Positions 18,407 to 26,763 of a stretch of DNA of 64,000 nt are shown piece after piece. This stretch comes from Lysobacter niastensis (GTDB taxonomy: Bacteria > Pseudomonadota > Gammaproteobacteria > Xanthomonadales > Xanthomonadaceae). The first letter of the stretch is position 1, and every line of letters starts with the position of its first letter. Below the pieces are notes generated by a model. It had not been told where the DNA came from. It searched no databases and saw only the letters and a list, made by a program, of their open reading frames with translations. The stretch is from positions 310,001 to 374,000 of the forward strand of contig NZ_JADLZT010000005.1 of assembly GCF_015453285.1 (NCBI RefSeq). The letters run 5' to 3'. The position numbers were made by a program, and so were the translations under genes.

Positions 18407-19284
18407 TCCGCGCTTCGACCGCCGGTTGGATGTTCGCCGCACCTGCACTGGTGGTGATCGCGCTGTTCTTCGGGTTGCCGGTGCTGGCCGCGTTCGCGCT
18501 CAGCCTGACCGATTTCGACATCTACGCGCTCGCCGATCTCGGCAACCTGCGCTTCGTCGGTTTGCACAACTACTCGCAACTGTTGCAGAACCCGCTGTTC
18601 TGGAAGGCGCTAGGTAACACGCTGTATTTCGTTGCGGTGGGTGTGCCGCTGTCGATCGCGATGTCGCTGGGTGCAGCACTGCTGCTGCATTCGAAGCTCG
18701 CCCGCTTCAAGCCATTCTTCCGCACTGCCTATTTCGCGCCGGTGGTGACGACGGTGGTCGCGGTGGCGGTGATCTGGAAATACCTGTTCCACACCCGCTA
18801 CGGCCTGGTGAACTGGGCGCTGTCGTTCCTCGGAGTGGATCCCATCGACTGGCTTGGCGACCCGCACTGGGCGATGCCGATGATCATCCTGTTCGCGGTG
18901 TGGAAGAACTTCGGCTACAACATGATCATCCTCCTCGCCGGGCTGCAGTCGATCCCCGAGGATCTGTACGAAGCCGCGCGCATCGATGGCGCGACGCCGG
19001 CGCGGCAGTTCTGGCACGTGACGCTGCCCATGCTGGGCCCGGTGCTCCTGCTGGTCGGCATCCTGACGATGGCCGGTTATTTCCAGCTGTTTGCCGAGCC
19101 GTACGTGATCACGCTGGGCGGGCCGCTGCAGAGCACGGTGAGCGTGCTCTACCTGATGTACGAGGAAGGCTTCAAATGGTGGAACCTGGGCAACGCCTCG
19201 GCCGTCGCGTTCCTGCTGTTCGTGCTGATGACCGCGACCACCAGCGGCCTGATGTGGTTCGCCCGCCGCAAGGGCGTGGAGTGA
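18403..19284 (+). CDS. ABC sugar permease (MalF-like)
   Basis: This is a 293-residue inner-membrane permease with six membrane helices. The GTG start at 18403 overlaps the upstream stop (GTGA) and gives the usual N terminus, with the first helix at AAPALVVIALFFGLPVLAAF. The cytoplasmic EAA loop that docks onto the ATPase reads YEAARIDGATPARQFWHVTLP. It pairs with the second permease four bases downstream to form the translocation pore for the oligosaccharide delivered by the binding protein. Confidence 0.93.
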   Translation: MIRASTAGWMFAAPALVVIALFFGLPVLAAFALSLTDFDIYALADLGNLRFVGLHNYSQLLQNPLFWKALGNTLYFVAVGVPLSIAMSLGAALLLHSKLARFKPFFRTAYFAPVVTTVVAVAVIWKYLFHTRYGLVNWALSFLGVDPIDWLGDPHWAMPMIILFAVWKNFGYNMIILLAGLQSIPEDLYEAARIDGATPARQFWHVTLPMLGPVLLLVGILTMAGYFQLFAEPYVITLGGPLQSTVSVLYLMYEEGFKWWNLGNASAVAFLLFVLMTATTSGLMWFARRKGVE

Positions 19285-19288
19285 CGCC

Positions 19289-20110
19289 ATGAGTCCACGT
19301 CTCGCGAAGGCCATCGTTCATGGATTGCTTGCCGGCCTGGCGCTGCTGAGTCTGGCGCCGCTGTTGTGGATGCTGTCGGTGAGTTTCATGCAGCCGGGCG
19401 AGGCCAGTCATTTCCCGCCGACGCTGCTGCCGGCGGAGCCGACGCTGCACAACTACCACGAGCTGTTCGCCCGGGTCGGCATGGGGCGATACCTCTTCAA
19501 CAGTTTCCTGATCGCGCTGCTGACGACGCTGATCGCGCTGCTGCTAAACACGATGGCGGGCTACGCATTCGCCAAGCTGCGTTTTGCAGGCCGTGAGCGG
19601 GTGTTCCAGGTCCTGCTGGCGGTACTCGTGATCCCGGCGCAGGTCACGATGATGCCGCTGTTCCTGATGCTGAAGCAGTTGGGACTGGTCAACAGCTACG
19701 CCGGAGCCATCGTGCCGGGCATGGCCGGCGTGTTCGGCATCTTCCTGGTCCGCCAATACGCGCGCTCGATTCCGGACGAACTGCTCGAGGCGGCTCGCAT
19801 CGACGGGGCCGGCGAGCTGCGGATCTTCTTCCAGATCGTGCTGCCGGTGCTCAAGCCGATCCTGGTGACCCTGGCCATCTTCGTGTTCCTGGCCTCGTGG
19901 AACGACTTCATGTGGCCGCTCATCGTGCTGAGCGACAGCCAGCTGCACACGCTGCCCGTGGCGCTGGCAACGTTGTCCCGCGAGCACGTGCAGGACAACG
20001 AGCTGATGATGGCCGGCTCGGTGGTGACCGTGCTGCCGGTGCTGTTCCTGTTCCTCGTACTGCAGCGCTACTACCTGCAAGGCCTGTTGCTGGGCAGCGT
20101 GAAGGGTTAG
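19289..20110 (+). CDS. ABC sugar permease (MalG-like)
   Basis: This 273-residue second permease subunit has six predicted helices, starting with IVHGLLAGLALLSLAPLLWM. The EAA loop (LEAARIDGAGELRIFFQIV) matches the MalG/UgpE type. The typical segment WNDFMWPLIVL is present near residue 208. It starts four bases after the first permease and ends two bases before the large glycosidase-like gene, so all are likely co-transcribed. Confidence 0.93.
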   Translation: MSPRLAKAIVHGLLAGLALLSLAPLLWMLSVSFMQPGEASHFPPTLLPAEPTLHNYHELFARVGMGRYLFNSFLIALLTTLIALLLNTMAGYAFAKLRFAGRERVFQVLLAVLVIPAQVTMMPLFLMLKQLGLVNSYAGAIVPGMAGVFGIFLVRQYARSIPDELLEAARIDGAGELRIFFQIVLPVLKPILVTLAIFVFLASWNDFMWPLIVLSDSQLHTLPVALATLSREHVQDNELMMAGSVVTVLPVLFLFLVLQRYYLQGLLLGSVKG

Positions 20111-20112
20111 GC

Positions 20113-23100
20113 ATGCTGGGAATGCTTCTGCGGGCTTTGGGTCTCCTCCTTGCCTTGTCCGGTGCCCAGGCCTGGGCGTCCGACGGACGACGGCTCGACG
20201 ACTTCGAACGCCCGGGCGCTTGGAGTGTCGTCACGTCCGACCAGGTACTCGGCAAGCTGCGGATGGCCGACGGTCATCAGGGCAAAGCACTGTGCCTGGA
20301 CTACGACTTCAAGGGCGTGTCGGGTTACGCGGGACTGCAGCGCGAACTGCCGCAGGATTATCCCGACAACTATGCGTTCTCGTTCCGCTTGCGGGGCGAG
20401 TCGCCGGCCAACGACCTGCAGTTCAAGCTCGTCGACGACAGCGGCGACAACGTCTGGTGGGTCAACAAGACGGGCGTCGTCTTTCCCTCCGCCTGGACCG
20501 AGGTGGTCTACAAGAAGCGGCACATCACCAGGGCCTGGGGGCCTTCGCCGGATCCGGTGCTCCGGCACAGTCGCCGGGTCGAGTTCACGATCTACAACCG
20601 CGCCGGTGGCAAGGGTTCGGTGTGTTTCGACGAGCTGTCGCTGCGCCCGTTGCCACCGGAGGATCATTCGCCACTGACCGGGTCGGCCACGGCAACGGCG
20701 GACCAGCCGGGCAATCCCGCTGCGAGCGCGCTCGATGGAAACGCCGGGAGTGCGTGGCGTGCGCCGGTTTCTGCGATGCCGCAATGGCAGCTGGATCTGC
20801 AGCGCCAGCGCGAGTTTGGAGGTGTCGTGCTGCGCTGGCTGCCCGGCATGGCGGCGACTTCCTATCGCATCGATCTGTCCAACGATGGACGAAGCTGGTG
20901 GCCCGCGCGTGAAGTGAGCGGGGCCGACGGCGGCAACGATTACATCGCGCTGCCAGAGAGCGAGGCGCGCCATTTGCGACTGGTGGTGGCCAAGGGCGAG
21001 GGCGGCGTCATCGGCTTGTCCGAGTTCGCCGTGCAGCCGCTGCCGTTCGCCGCGACACCCAACGACTTCTTCAAAGCGGTCGCGGCTGAAGCGCCGCGCG
21101 GCCGCTTCCCGCGTGCCTTCAGCGGCGAGCAGCCGTACTGGACCATCGTCGGCGTCGACGGCGGACGGGAGCAGGGGCTGATCGGCGAGGATGGTGCGAT
21201 CGAGCTGGGCAAGGGCGCGCCGAGCGTGGAGCCGTTCGTCTACAGCGACGGCAAGCTGGTGACCTGGGCCGGCGTGAAGTCGGCGCAGTCGCTGCAGGAC
21301 GGTTACCTTCCGATTCCCAGCGTGGACTGGACCCATCCGGACTTCAAACTGCGCATCACGGCGTTCGTTGCTGGCGAGCCGGGGAGCTCGCAACTGGTGG
21401 CGCGCTACCGGCTGGCCAATACCGGCCGAGTGCCGCGCAAATTCTCGCTTGCACTGGCGGTTCAGCCGTTCCAGGTGAACCCGCCCAGCCAGTTCCTCAA
21501 CACGATCGGTGGCGTCAGCCCGATCCATCGCCTGCAACTGGTCGACTCGCGGGTGCTGATCGACGGCAAGCAGCGGGTGTTCGCGGATCACGCCGAAAGC
21601 GCGCTGGCGACCACGTTCGACCAGGGCATGGTGTCCTCGCGCCTGGCCAGTGGCGACTTCTTCGTTTCAGGGGAGGCGCCGCAGCCCGCGTCGGTAGACG
21701 ACCCCGTCGCGGCAGCGTCGGGTGCTTTGCTGTATCCGCTGATGCTCGCCGCGGGCGAAAGCCGCGAGATCAGTTGGGTGGCTCCGCTGGAGGGCGAGTT
21801 CGAGCCCCAACCCGGTTTCGATGCGGCGGCCGCGCAACAGCAGGTCGCGGCGCTGTGGCGCGACAAGCTCGACCGTGTGCGGCTGCGTGTTCCGGCGCAG
21901 GGACAGAAGGTGGTCGACACGCTGCGCACCGGGCTGGCGCACATGCTGATCAGCCGGATTGGACCGCGACTGCAGCCCGGTACGCGGTCGTACTCACGCG
22001 CGTGGATTCGCGACGGCGCGATGATCGGTGAAGGGCTGCTGCGCATGGGGCGCGAGGACGTCGCGGAGGAGTTCCTGCGCTGGTATGCGCCGTACCAGTT
22101 CGACAACGGCAAAGTACCCTGCTGCGTGGACGACCGGGGCAGCGATCCGGTGCCGGAGAATGACAGCCACTGCGAGCTGGTCTTCACCATCGCCGAGGTT
22201 TACCGCTACACGCGCGACCGCGCCTTGCTGGAGTCCATGTGGCCGCACGTGCAGGGCGCCGTGAAATACATGGACCAGTTGCGCCTGAGTGAGCGCACCG
22301 AAGCCAACCGCGCACGGGATCCTGCCTTCTACGGAATGATGCCGGCCTCGATCAGTCACGAAGGCTATTCGGCGAAGCCGATGCATTCGTACTGGGACAA
22401 CTTCTGGGCGTTGCGCGGCTACAAGGACGCGGTCGAGATTGCGCAGTGGCTCGGCAAGAGCGACGAGGCTGCGCGTTACGCCGCGTCCCGGGACCAGTTC
22501 CGAGCCGATCTGTATGCCTCGCTCGACGCGGCGACGAAACGTCATGGCATCGACTACCTGCCGGGCGCGGCGGAACTGGGCGATTTCGACGCGACGTCGT
22601 CGACGATCGCGCTGGCGCCGGGCGGCGAGCAGGCGAAACTGCCGCAGGACCTCCTGCACAACACCTTCGAGCGCTACTGGCGCGAGTTCGTCGCACGCCG
22701 TGACGGCACGCGGGAGTGGAAGGACTATACGCCATACGAGCTGCGTACCATCGGCAGCTTCGTCCGCCTCGGGTGGCGCGAACAGGCGCATGACGCGCTT
22801 GCATTCTTCTTCGCGGACCAGCAGCCACGAGCTTGGAATCAGTGGGCCGAAGTGGTCTCACGCACGCCACGCAAGCCTTTTTTCGTCGGTGACCTGCCGC
22901 ATGCCTGGGTGGAGTCGGACTATGTGCGGTCCGCGCTGGACCTGTTCGCGTACACACGCGACGACGACCAGGCACTGGTGGTCGCCGCTGGGCTGCCGCC
23001 GGCATGGCTGGATGGAGAAGGGGTTTCCGTCGAGGGTCTGCGCACGCCGTACGGTGCGCTCGGCTATTCCATCCGGCGCACCGGCAACGGCCTGCAACTC

Positions 23101-23265
23101 GCGCTGTCGCCGGGCCTGCAAATGCCGCCGGGCGGCGTCGTGCTGCGTTGGCCGTACCCGCAGCCGCCAGGCCGTACATCGATCAACGGCAAGGACGCGA
23201 AGTGGAACAACGGCGAACTGCTGATCCGCGCGGTGCCAGCCCGGGTGACGGTGACGGAGCGTTGA
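20113..23265 (+). CDS. Large secreted discoidin-domain protein with apparent six-hairpin glycosidase barrel
   Basis: This is a 1050-residue secreted protein. The signal peptide ends near SGAQAWA (residue 22). A carbohydrate-binding-like beta-sandwich (about 25-180) and an F5/8-type C (discoidin) domain (about 187-310) come next. A second beta-rich region (about 330-600) precedes an apparent (alpha/alpha)6 barrel (about 620-960) with acidic candidates in RAWIRDGAMIGEGLL, PENDSHCELVFTIAEVYRYT and HSYWDNFWALRGYKDAVE. A C-terminal beta-domain closes the protein. The architecture resembles GH15/GH63/GH78/GH94-type enzymes, but no family signature was recognised. It is two bases downstream of the ABC permease, so it likely acts on the same sugar. 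A frame-compatible upstream start at 19897 was rejected because it lies inside the permease. Confidence 0.8.
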   Translation: MLGMLLRALGLLLALSGAQAWASDGRRLDDFERPGAWSVVTSDQVLGKLRMADGHQGKALCLDYDFKGVSGYAGLQRELPQDYPDNYAFSFRLRGESPANDLQFKLVDDSGDNVWWVNKTGVVFPSAWTEVVYKKRHITRAWGPSPDPVLRHSRRVEFTIYNRAGGKGSVCFDELSLRPLPPEDHSPLTGSATATADQPGNPAASALDGNAGSAWRAPVSAMPQWQLDLQRQREFGGVVLRWLPGMAATSYRIDLSNDGRSWWPAREVSGADGGNDYIALPESEARHLRLVVAKGEGGVIGLSEFAVQPLPFAATPNDFFKAVAAEAPRGRFPRAFSGEQPYWTIVGVDGGREQGLIGEDGAIELGKGAPSVEPFVYSDGKLVTWAGVKSAQSLQDGYLPIPSVDWTHPDFKLRITAFVAGEPGSSQLVARYRLANTGRVPRKFSLALAVQPFQVNPPSQFLNTIGGVSPIHRLQLVDSRVLIDGKQRVFADHAESALATTFDQGMVSSRLASGDFFVSGEAPQPASVDDPVAAASGALLYPLMLAAGESREISWVAPLEGEFEPQPGFDAAAAQQQVAALWRDKLDRVRLRVPAQGQKVVDTLRTGLAHMLISRIGPRLQPGTRSYSRAWIRDGAMIGEGLLRMGREDVAEEFLRWYAPYQFDNGKVPCCVDDRGSDPVPENDSHCELVFTIAEVYRYTRDRALLESMWPHVQGAVKYMDQLRLSERTEANRARDPAFYGMMPASISHEGYSAKPMHSYWDNFWALRGYKDAVEIAQWLGKSDEAARYAASRDQFRADLYASLDAATKRHGIDYLPGAAELGDFDATSSTIALAPGGEQAKLPQDLLHNTFERYWREFVARRDGTREWKDYTPYELRTIGSFVRLGWREQAHDALAFFFADQQPRAWNQWAEVVSRTPRKPFFVGDLPHAWVESDYVRSALDLFAYTRDDDQALVVAAGLPPAWLDGEGVSVEGLRTPYGALGYSIRRTGNGLQLALSPGLQMPPGGVVLRWPYPQPPGRTSINGKDAKWNNGELLIRAVPARVTVTER

Positions 23266-23279
23266 TCGATCGCTCGAAG

Positions 23280-24020
23280 CTACGGGCACCAGTGGATCTG
23301 CAAGGGCGGTTCGCCGCCTCCGCCTAGCGCGGCCAGGACTGGCCAACGTGACACGTCGCCATCGGCCAGTGCGCGCTCCAGCACAGCACGCTTGCCAGCG
23401 CCCTGGATCAGCAGCAGCTTCGCATGGGCTCCGGACAGTCCGGCAGGCGTCAGCGTGATGCGCCGGAGCCATTGCCGGGCGCCGGGGCAACCCGTGGCGT
23501 CGACAGCGGCGTACGCCTGGCGGCTGGCGAGCGCGCGCTCGAGGTCGATCGAGCCGGGGAACATCGATGCCGTGTGTCCGTCCTCTCCCATGCCGAGCAC
23601 GGCGGCCGCGGCCGGTTGCTGTGCATGCGCATTGGCTCTGGCAACCACATCCTCGATGCGGAGGCCTGGCTGTGTCATCACTTCGAAGCGCGCGGCCTTG
23701 GCGTAGTGGTGCAGCAGGCTGGCGTTGACCAGGTAAGCGTTGCTGTCGGGATCGTCCGGAAGCAGCCAGCGCTCATCGACCAGAGCCACGTCGACGCGCG
23801 ACCAGTCCAGTGGCGCCTGGGCCAGTGCCCGATAGACAGGCGCTGGAGTCGTACCGCCCGACAGCAACAGGCGCGCACGCGGACGGTCGCTCAGGTCACG
23901 GCGGAGCTCTGCGGCGATGGCCACGGCGCTCGCCCAGATCCACTCGTCCGTTCCCGAGTGCACATGCAGCGCATAAGCGCTGCCAGACCCGATCGGATTG
24001 TGCGCTGTGCCGTCGACCAT
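23280..24020 (-). CDS. pgl: 6-phosphogluconolactonase
   Basis: This is a 246-residue 6-phosphogluconolactonase of the DevB/Pgl type, converting 6-phosphogluconolactone to 6-phosphogluconate. The family segments LLLSGGTTPAPVYRALA, VDVALVDERWL and VLGMGEDGHTASMFPG are clear. It lies 64 bases after glk on the same strand, so phosphorylated glucose can pass to the oxidative pathway. Its 3' end meets the end of the large glycosidase-like gene from the other strand with only 14 bases between. Confidence 0.95.
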   Translation of the reverse strand: MVDGTAHNPIGSGSAYALHVHSGTDEWIWASAVAIAAELRRDLSDRPRARLLLSGGTTPAPVYRALAQAPLDWSRVDVALVDERWLLPDDPDSNAYLVNASLLHHYAKAARFEVMTQPGLRIEDVVARANAHAQQPAAAAVLGMGEDGHTASMFPGSIDLERALASRQAYAAVDATGCPGARQWLRRITLTPAGLSGAHAKLLLIQGAGKRAVLERALADGDVSRWPVLAALGGGGEPPLQIHWCP

Positions 24021-24084
24021 GGTCCGGATCTTCGCATGGAGGCGTGCAGGCTCCGTGTGTAGCGGCGACTCAAGGCCCGGCTGT

Positions 24085-25071
24085 TCAAGGCATTGGCTGC
24101 GCCATCGCCGCGGCGCCGAGCAGTCCGGGTTGCGGATGCACGACCGCCAATGCCGGTACGCGCGCCATCACCGGAGCGAAGCGGCCCTTGTACTCGAAGC
24201 GCTGTCGGAATCCCGAGTGGGCGAGGGTCGGCAGCAACTTCGGTACCAGCCCGCCGGCGAGGAACACGGCATCCCACGCGCCCAGCGTGAGCACGAGGTC
24301 GCCGGCGGCGGCACCGAACACCGCGCAGAACACGTCGATCGTGCGCAGGCTGCGCGCATCGCCTTCGCGGGCGCGAGCCGTGATGTCCTCCGGTTTCAGC
24401 GGCCCCGGGTCTTCGCCGGCGATCGCGCTGAGCGCGCGGTACAGGTTGACCAGGCCCATGCCGCTGACCAGGCGCTCGTTCGACACGCGTCCGAACTCGG
24501 CCGACAGTTGCTTGAGGATCTCGATCTCCTCCGGCGTGTTCGGCGCGAAGCTGACGTGGCCGCCTTCGGTCTGCAGCGGGTAGTAGCGTCCGTCGCGTCG
24601 CAGCAGGCCGCCGACGCCCAGCCCCGTGCCGGCGCCGATGATCGCGTAGGTCTTGTCGCCGCCATCGCGTGACCACGCCGCGCCGCCGATCGGCACCACG
24701 TCGTTGGGGCCATACAGCGAGGCCGCCATGGCCTGGGCGGCGAAATCGTTGACCAGCTTCAACGACTGCAGGCCGAGCGCCTCGCCGGTGCGCTGCGCCG
24801 AGATCACCCAGGCGTGGTTGGTGATGCGCGCCTCGTCGCCATCGACCCGCCCGGCGACCGCGAAAACGCCGGTGCGAGGGCTCGCACCGGTTCCGTCGAG
24901 GTAGTGCTGCGCGGCATGCGCCAGGGACGGGAAGTCCGCGACCGCGAACTCACGCACGCTGTCCATCAGCAAAGGCGCGTGCGCATCGATGCGGGCCAGC
25001 GCGAAGCGGGCATTGGTGCCGCCGATATCGGCAAGCAGGACATCAGCGGAGGCGGGCACGGGAGCGCTCAA
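24085..25071 (-). CDS. glk: Glucokinase
   Basis: This is a 328-residue glucokinase of the proteobacterial Glk family. It has the ATP-binding phosphate-1 segment VLLADIGGTNARFALA near the N terminus, the catalytic segment NDFAAQAMA, the phosphate-2 motif IIGAGTGLGVGGLL and the sugar-binding EGGHVSFAPNTPEE. It phosphorylates glucose released by the GH1 beta-glucosidase encoded 189 bases upstream on the same strand. The three genes bgl-glk-pgl are probably one operon or adjacent units with a common purpose. Confidence 0.95.
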   Translation of the reverse strand: MSAPVPASADVLLADIGGTNARFALARIDAHAPLLMDSVREFAVADFPSLAHAAQHYLDGTGASPRTGVFAVAGRVDGDEARITNHAWVISAQRTGEALGLQSLKLVNDFAAQAMAASLYGPNDVVPIGGAAWSRDGGDKTYAIIGAGTGLGVGGLLRRDGRYYPLQTEGGHVSFAPNTPEEIEILKQLSAEFGRVSNERLVSGMGLVNLYRALSAIAGEDPGPLKPEDITARAREGDARSLRTIDVFCAVFGAAAGDLVLTLGAWDAVFLAGGLVPKLLPTLAHSGFRQRFEYKGRFAPVMARVPALAVVHPQPGLLGAAAMAQPMP

Positions 25072-25260
25072 AAGTCACCACGTTTCGTTTCACAGGGCGG
25101 CCTGGCCGCGGTCGCGGGCAGGGTACTGCCGAATGCGGCGCCGGGGGGCGCAAACGTCGATGAATACGAAACCAATGGGGCGCGCTTCGGCATGCCGCTG
25201 GGATGGGCCGGAAGAGATCCGCTGTCGACGAGGAAGCAGCGGATCCCGTCCGGCAGAACT

Positions 25261-26634
25261 CTAGGGCAGCGGATCGGCCAGCTTTCGCCCGTGCGTGCGG
25301 ATGACCTCCGAGTACCAGCGCGCACTGTCCTTGGGCGTACGCTCCTGGGTGACGTAGTTGACGTGCACCATGCCGAATCGCTTGGAATAACCGAGCGACC
25401 ACTCCAGGTTGTCCAGAAGCGACCACAGCATGTAACCGCGGATGTCGACGCCGGCGCGGATCGCATCGTGGATCGCGCCCAGGTGCTTGCGCAGGTAGTC
25501 CATGCGCAGCGGATCGCGCACGCGGCGGTTTCCGTTCTCGTCGACGGAGGCGGCCGGCGGGTCGAAGAAGGCCGCGCCATTCTCGGTGATGTAGACCGGA
25601 AGATCGCCGTAGGTCTGCTTGAACCACAGCAGCAGGTCGGTGAGACCCTGCGGGAACACCTCCCAGCCGGTCTCGGTGTAGGTGCCCAGCGGTTGCTTCA
25701 CCACGCCGGTGTTGAGCGGGTAGCTGGTGGCGGCCTTGGTCACGCTGCGCGTGTAGTAGTTGATGCCGACGAAATCGAGCGGCTGCTTGATCAGCTCGTA
25801 GTCTTCGGCCGGCCATTCCGGCCAGGCTTCGCCGAAGATTTCCTTGAGTTCCGGCGGGTAGTGGCCGAGCAGGGCGGGATGCAGGTACTGCTCGTTCATG
25901 TAGGCATGCGCGCGGCGCACGGCGGCCGCATCCTCGGCCGAATCGCTGGCCGGATACTTCGGCTCGATGTTCACGACCAGGCCGATCTCGTGCTTGCCGA
26001 TCTCGCGGTAGGCCTTTACCGCGGCGCCGTGGGCGCGCATCAGGTGATGGGAGGCGATCGGTGCTTCGAAGCGGCTGCGATGCCCCGGCGCCAGTGCGCC
26101 GTGCAGGTAGCCGCCGTCGGTGACCACCCACGGTTCGTTGAGCGTGACCCACTTCTTCACGCGGCCGTCGAGCGCGCGGTACAGCACGCGGCCATAGTCG
26201 GCGAACCAGTCCGCGATGTCGGGATTGAGCCATCCGCCGCGGTCGTCGAGGGCTGCCGGCAGGTCCCAGTGATACAGCGTGAGCAGCGGCTCGATGTCGT
26301 TGGCGAGCAGTTCGTCGACGAGGCGCGAGTAGAAGTCCAGGCCCTTCTGGTTCACGCGACCCTTGCCCTCGGGCAGGATGCGCGACCACGACACGCTGAA
26401 GCGGTAGGCCTGCAGGCCCAGTTCGCGCATCAGCTTCACGTCGCCCTTCCAGCGGTTGTAGTGGTCGCACGCGACGTCGCCGGTGTCGCCGTTGAGCATC
26501 ATCCCGGGCGTGTGGGCGAAACGGGTCCAGATGCTCGGACCGGCGCCGTCCGCCAACGGCGAACCTTCGATCTGGTGAGCGGCGGTGGCCGCGCCCCACA
26601 GGAATCCTTCTGGAAAGACGGGGGCGTCGCTCAT
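25261..26634 (-). CDS. Beta-glucosidase, glycoside hydrolase family 1
   Basis: This 457-residue GH1 enzyme was started at 26634 (MSDAPVFPEGFLWGAATAAH), since an in-frame start at 26721 would add a non-conserved extension and cover the operator. The acid/base glutamate is Glu167 in TLNEPWV and the nucleophile is Glu351 in YITENGAAF. The segment YHWDLPAALDDRGGW is typical. No signal peptide is present, so it should act in the cytoplasm on oligosaccharides imported by the ABC system. It is transcribed divergently from the ATPase gene with a LacI-type site between them. Confidence 0.95.
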   Translation of the reverse strand: MSDAPVFPEGFLWGAATAAHQIEGSPLADGAGPSIWTRFAHTPGMMLNGDTGDVACDHYNRWKGDVKLMRELGLQAYRFSVSWSRILPEGKGRVNQKGLDFYSRLVDELLANDIEPLLTLYHWDLPAALDDRGGWLNPDIADWFADYGRVLYRALDGRVKKWVTLNEPWVVTDGGYLHGALAPGHRSRFEAPIASHHLMRAHGAAVKAYREIGKHEIGLVVNIEPKYPASDSAEDAAAVRRAHAYMNEQYLHPALLGHYPPELKEIFGEAWPEWPAEDYELIKQPLDFVGINYYTRSVTKAATSYPLNTGVVKQPLGTYTETGWEVFPQGLTDLLLWFKQTYGDLPVYITENGAAFFDPPAASVDENGNRRVRDPLRMDYLRKHLGAIHDAIRAGVDIRGYMLWSLLDNLEWSLGYSKRFGMVHVNYVTQERTPKDSARWYSEVIRTHGRKLADPLP

Positions 26635-26673
26635 CGTCGGGTCTCCGGAATGGCCCGCGGTGGGCCATAGGCA

Positions 26674-26689
26674 ATGTAAACGGTTACAT
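26674..26689. promoter_or_regulatory. LacI-type operator between beta-glucosidase and ATPase genes
   Basis: ATGTAAACGGTTACAT is a near-palindrome with the same TGTAAACG...TTACA layout as the perfect site before lacI. It lies 40 bases from the beta-glucosidase start and 75 bases from the ATPase start, so one site could control both divergent genes. Confidence 0.75.
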
Positions 26690-26763
26690 GGCAGGATAGC
26701 GGACGTCGGCGACAATTGCATCGCTGCCGGCGCTCACCGGATGCCAGGCTCTCTGGGGAACTC

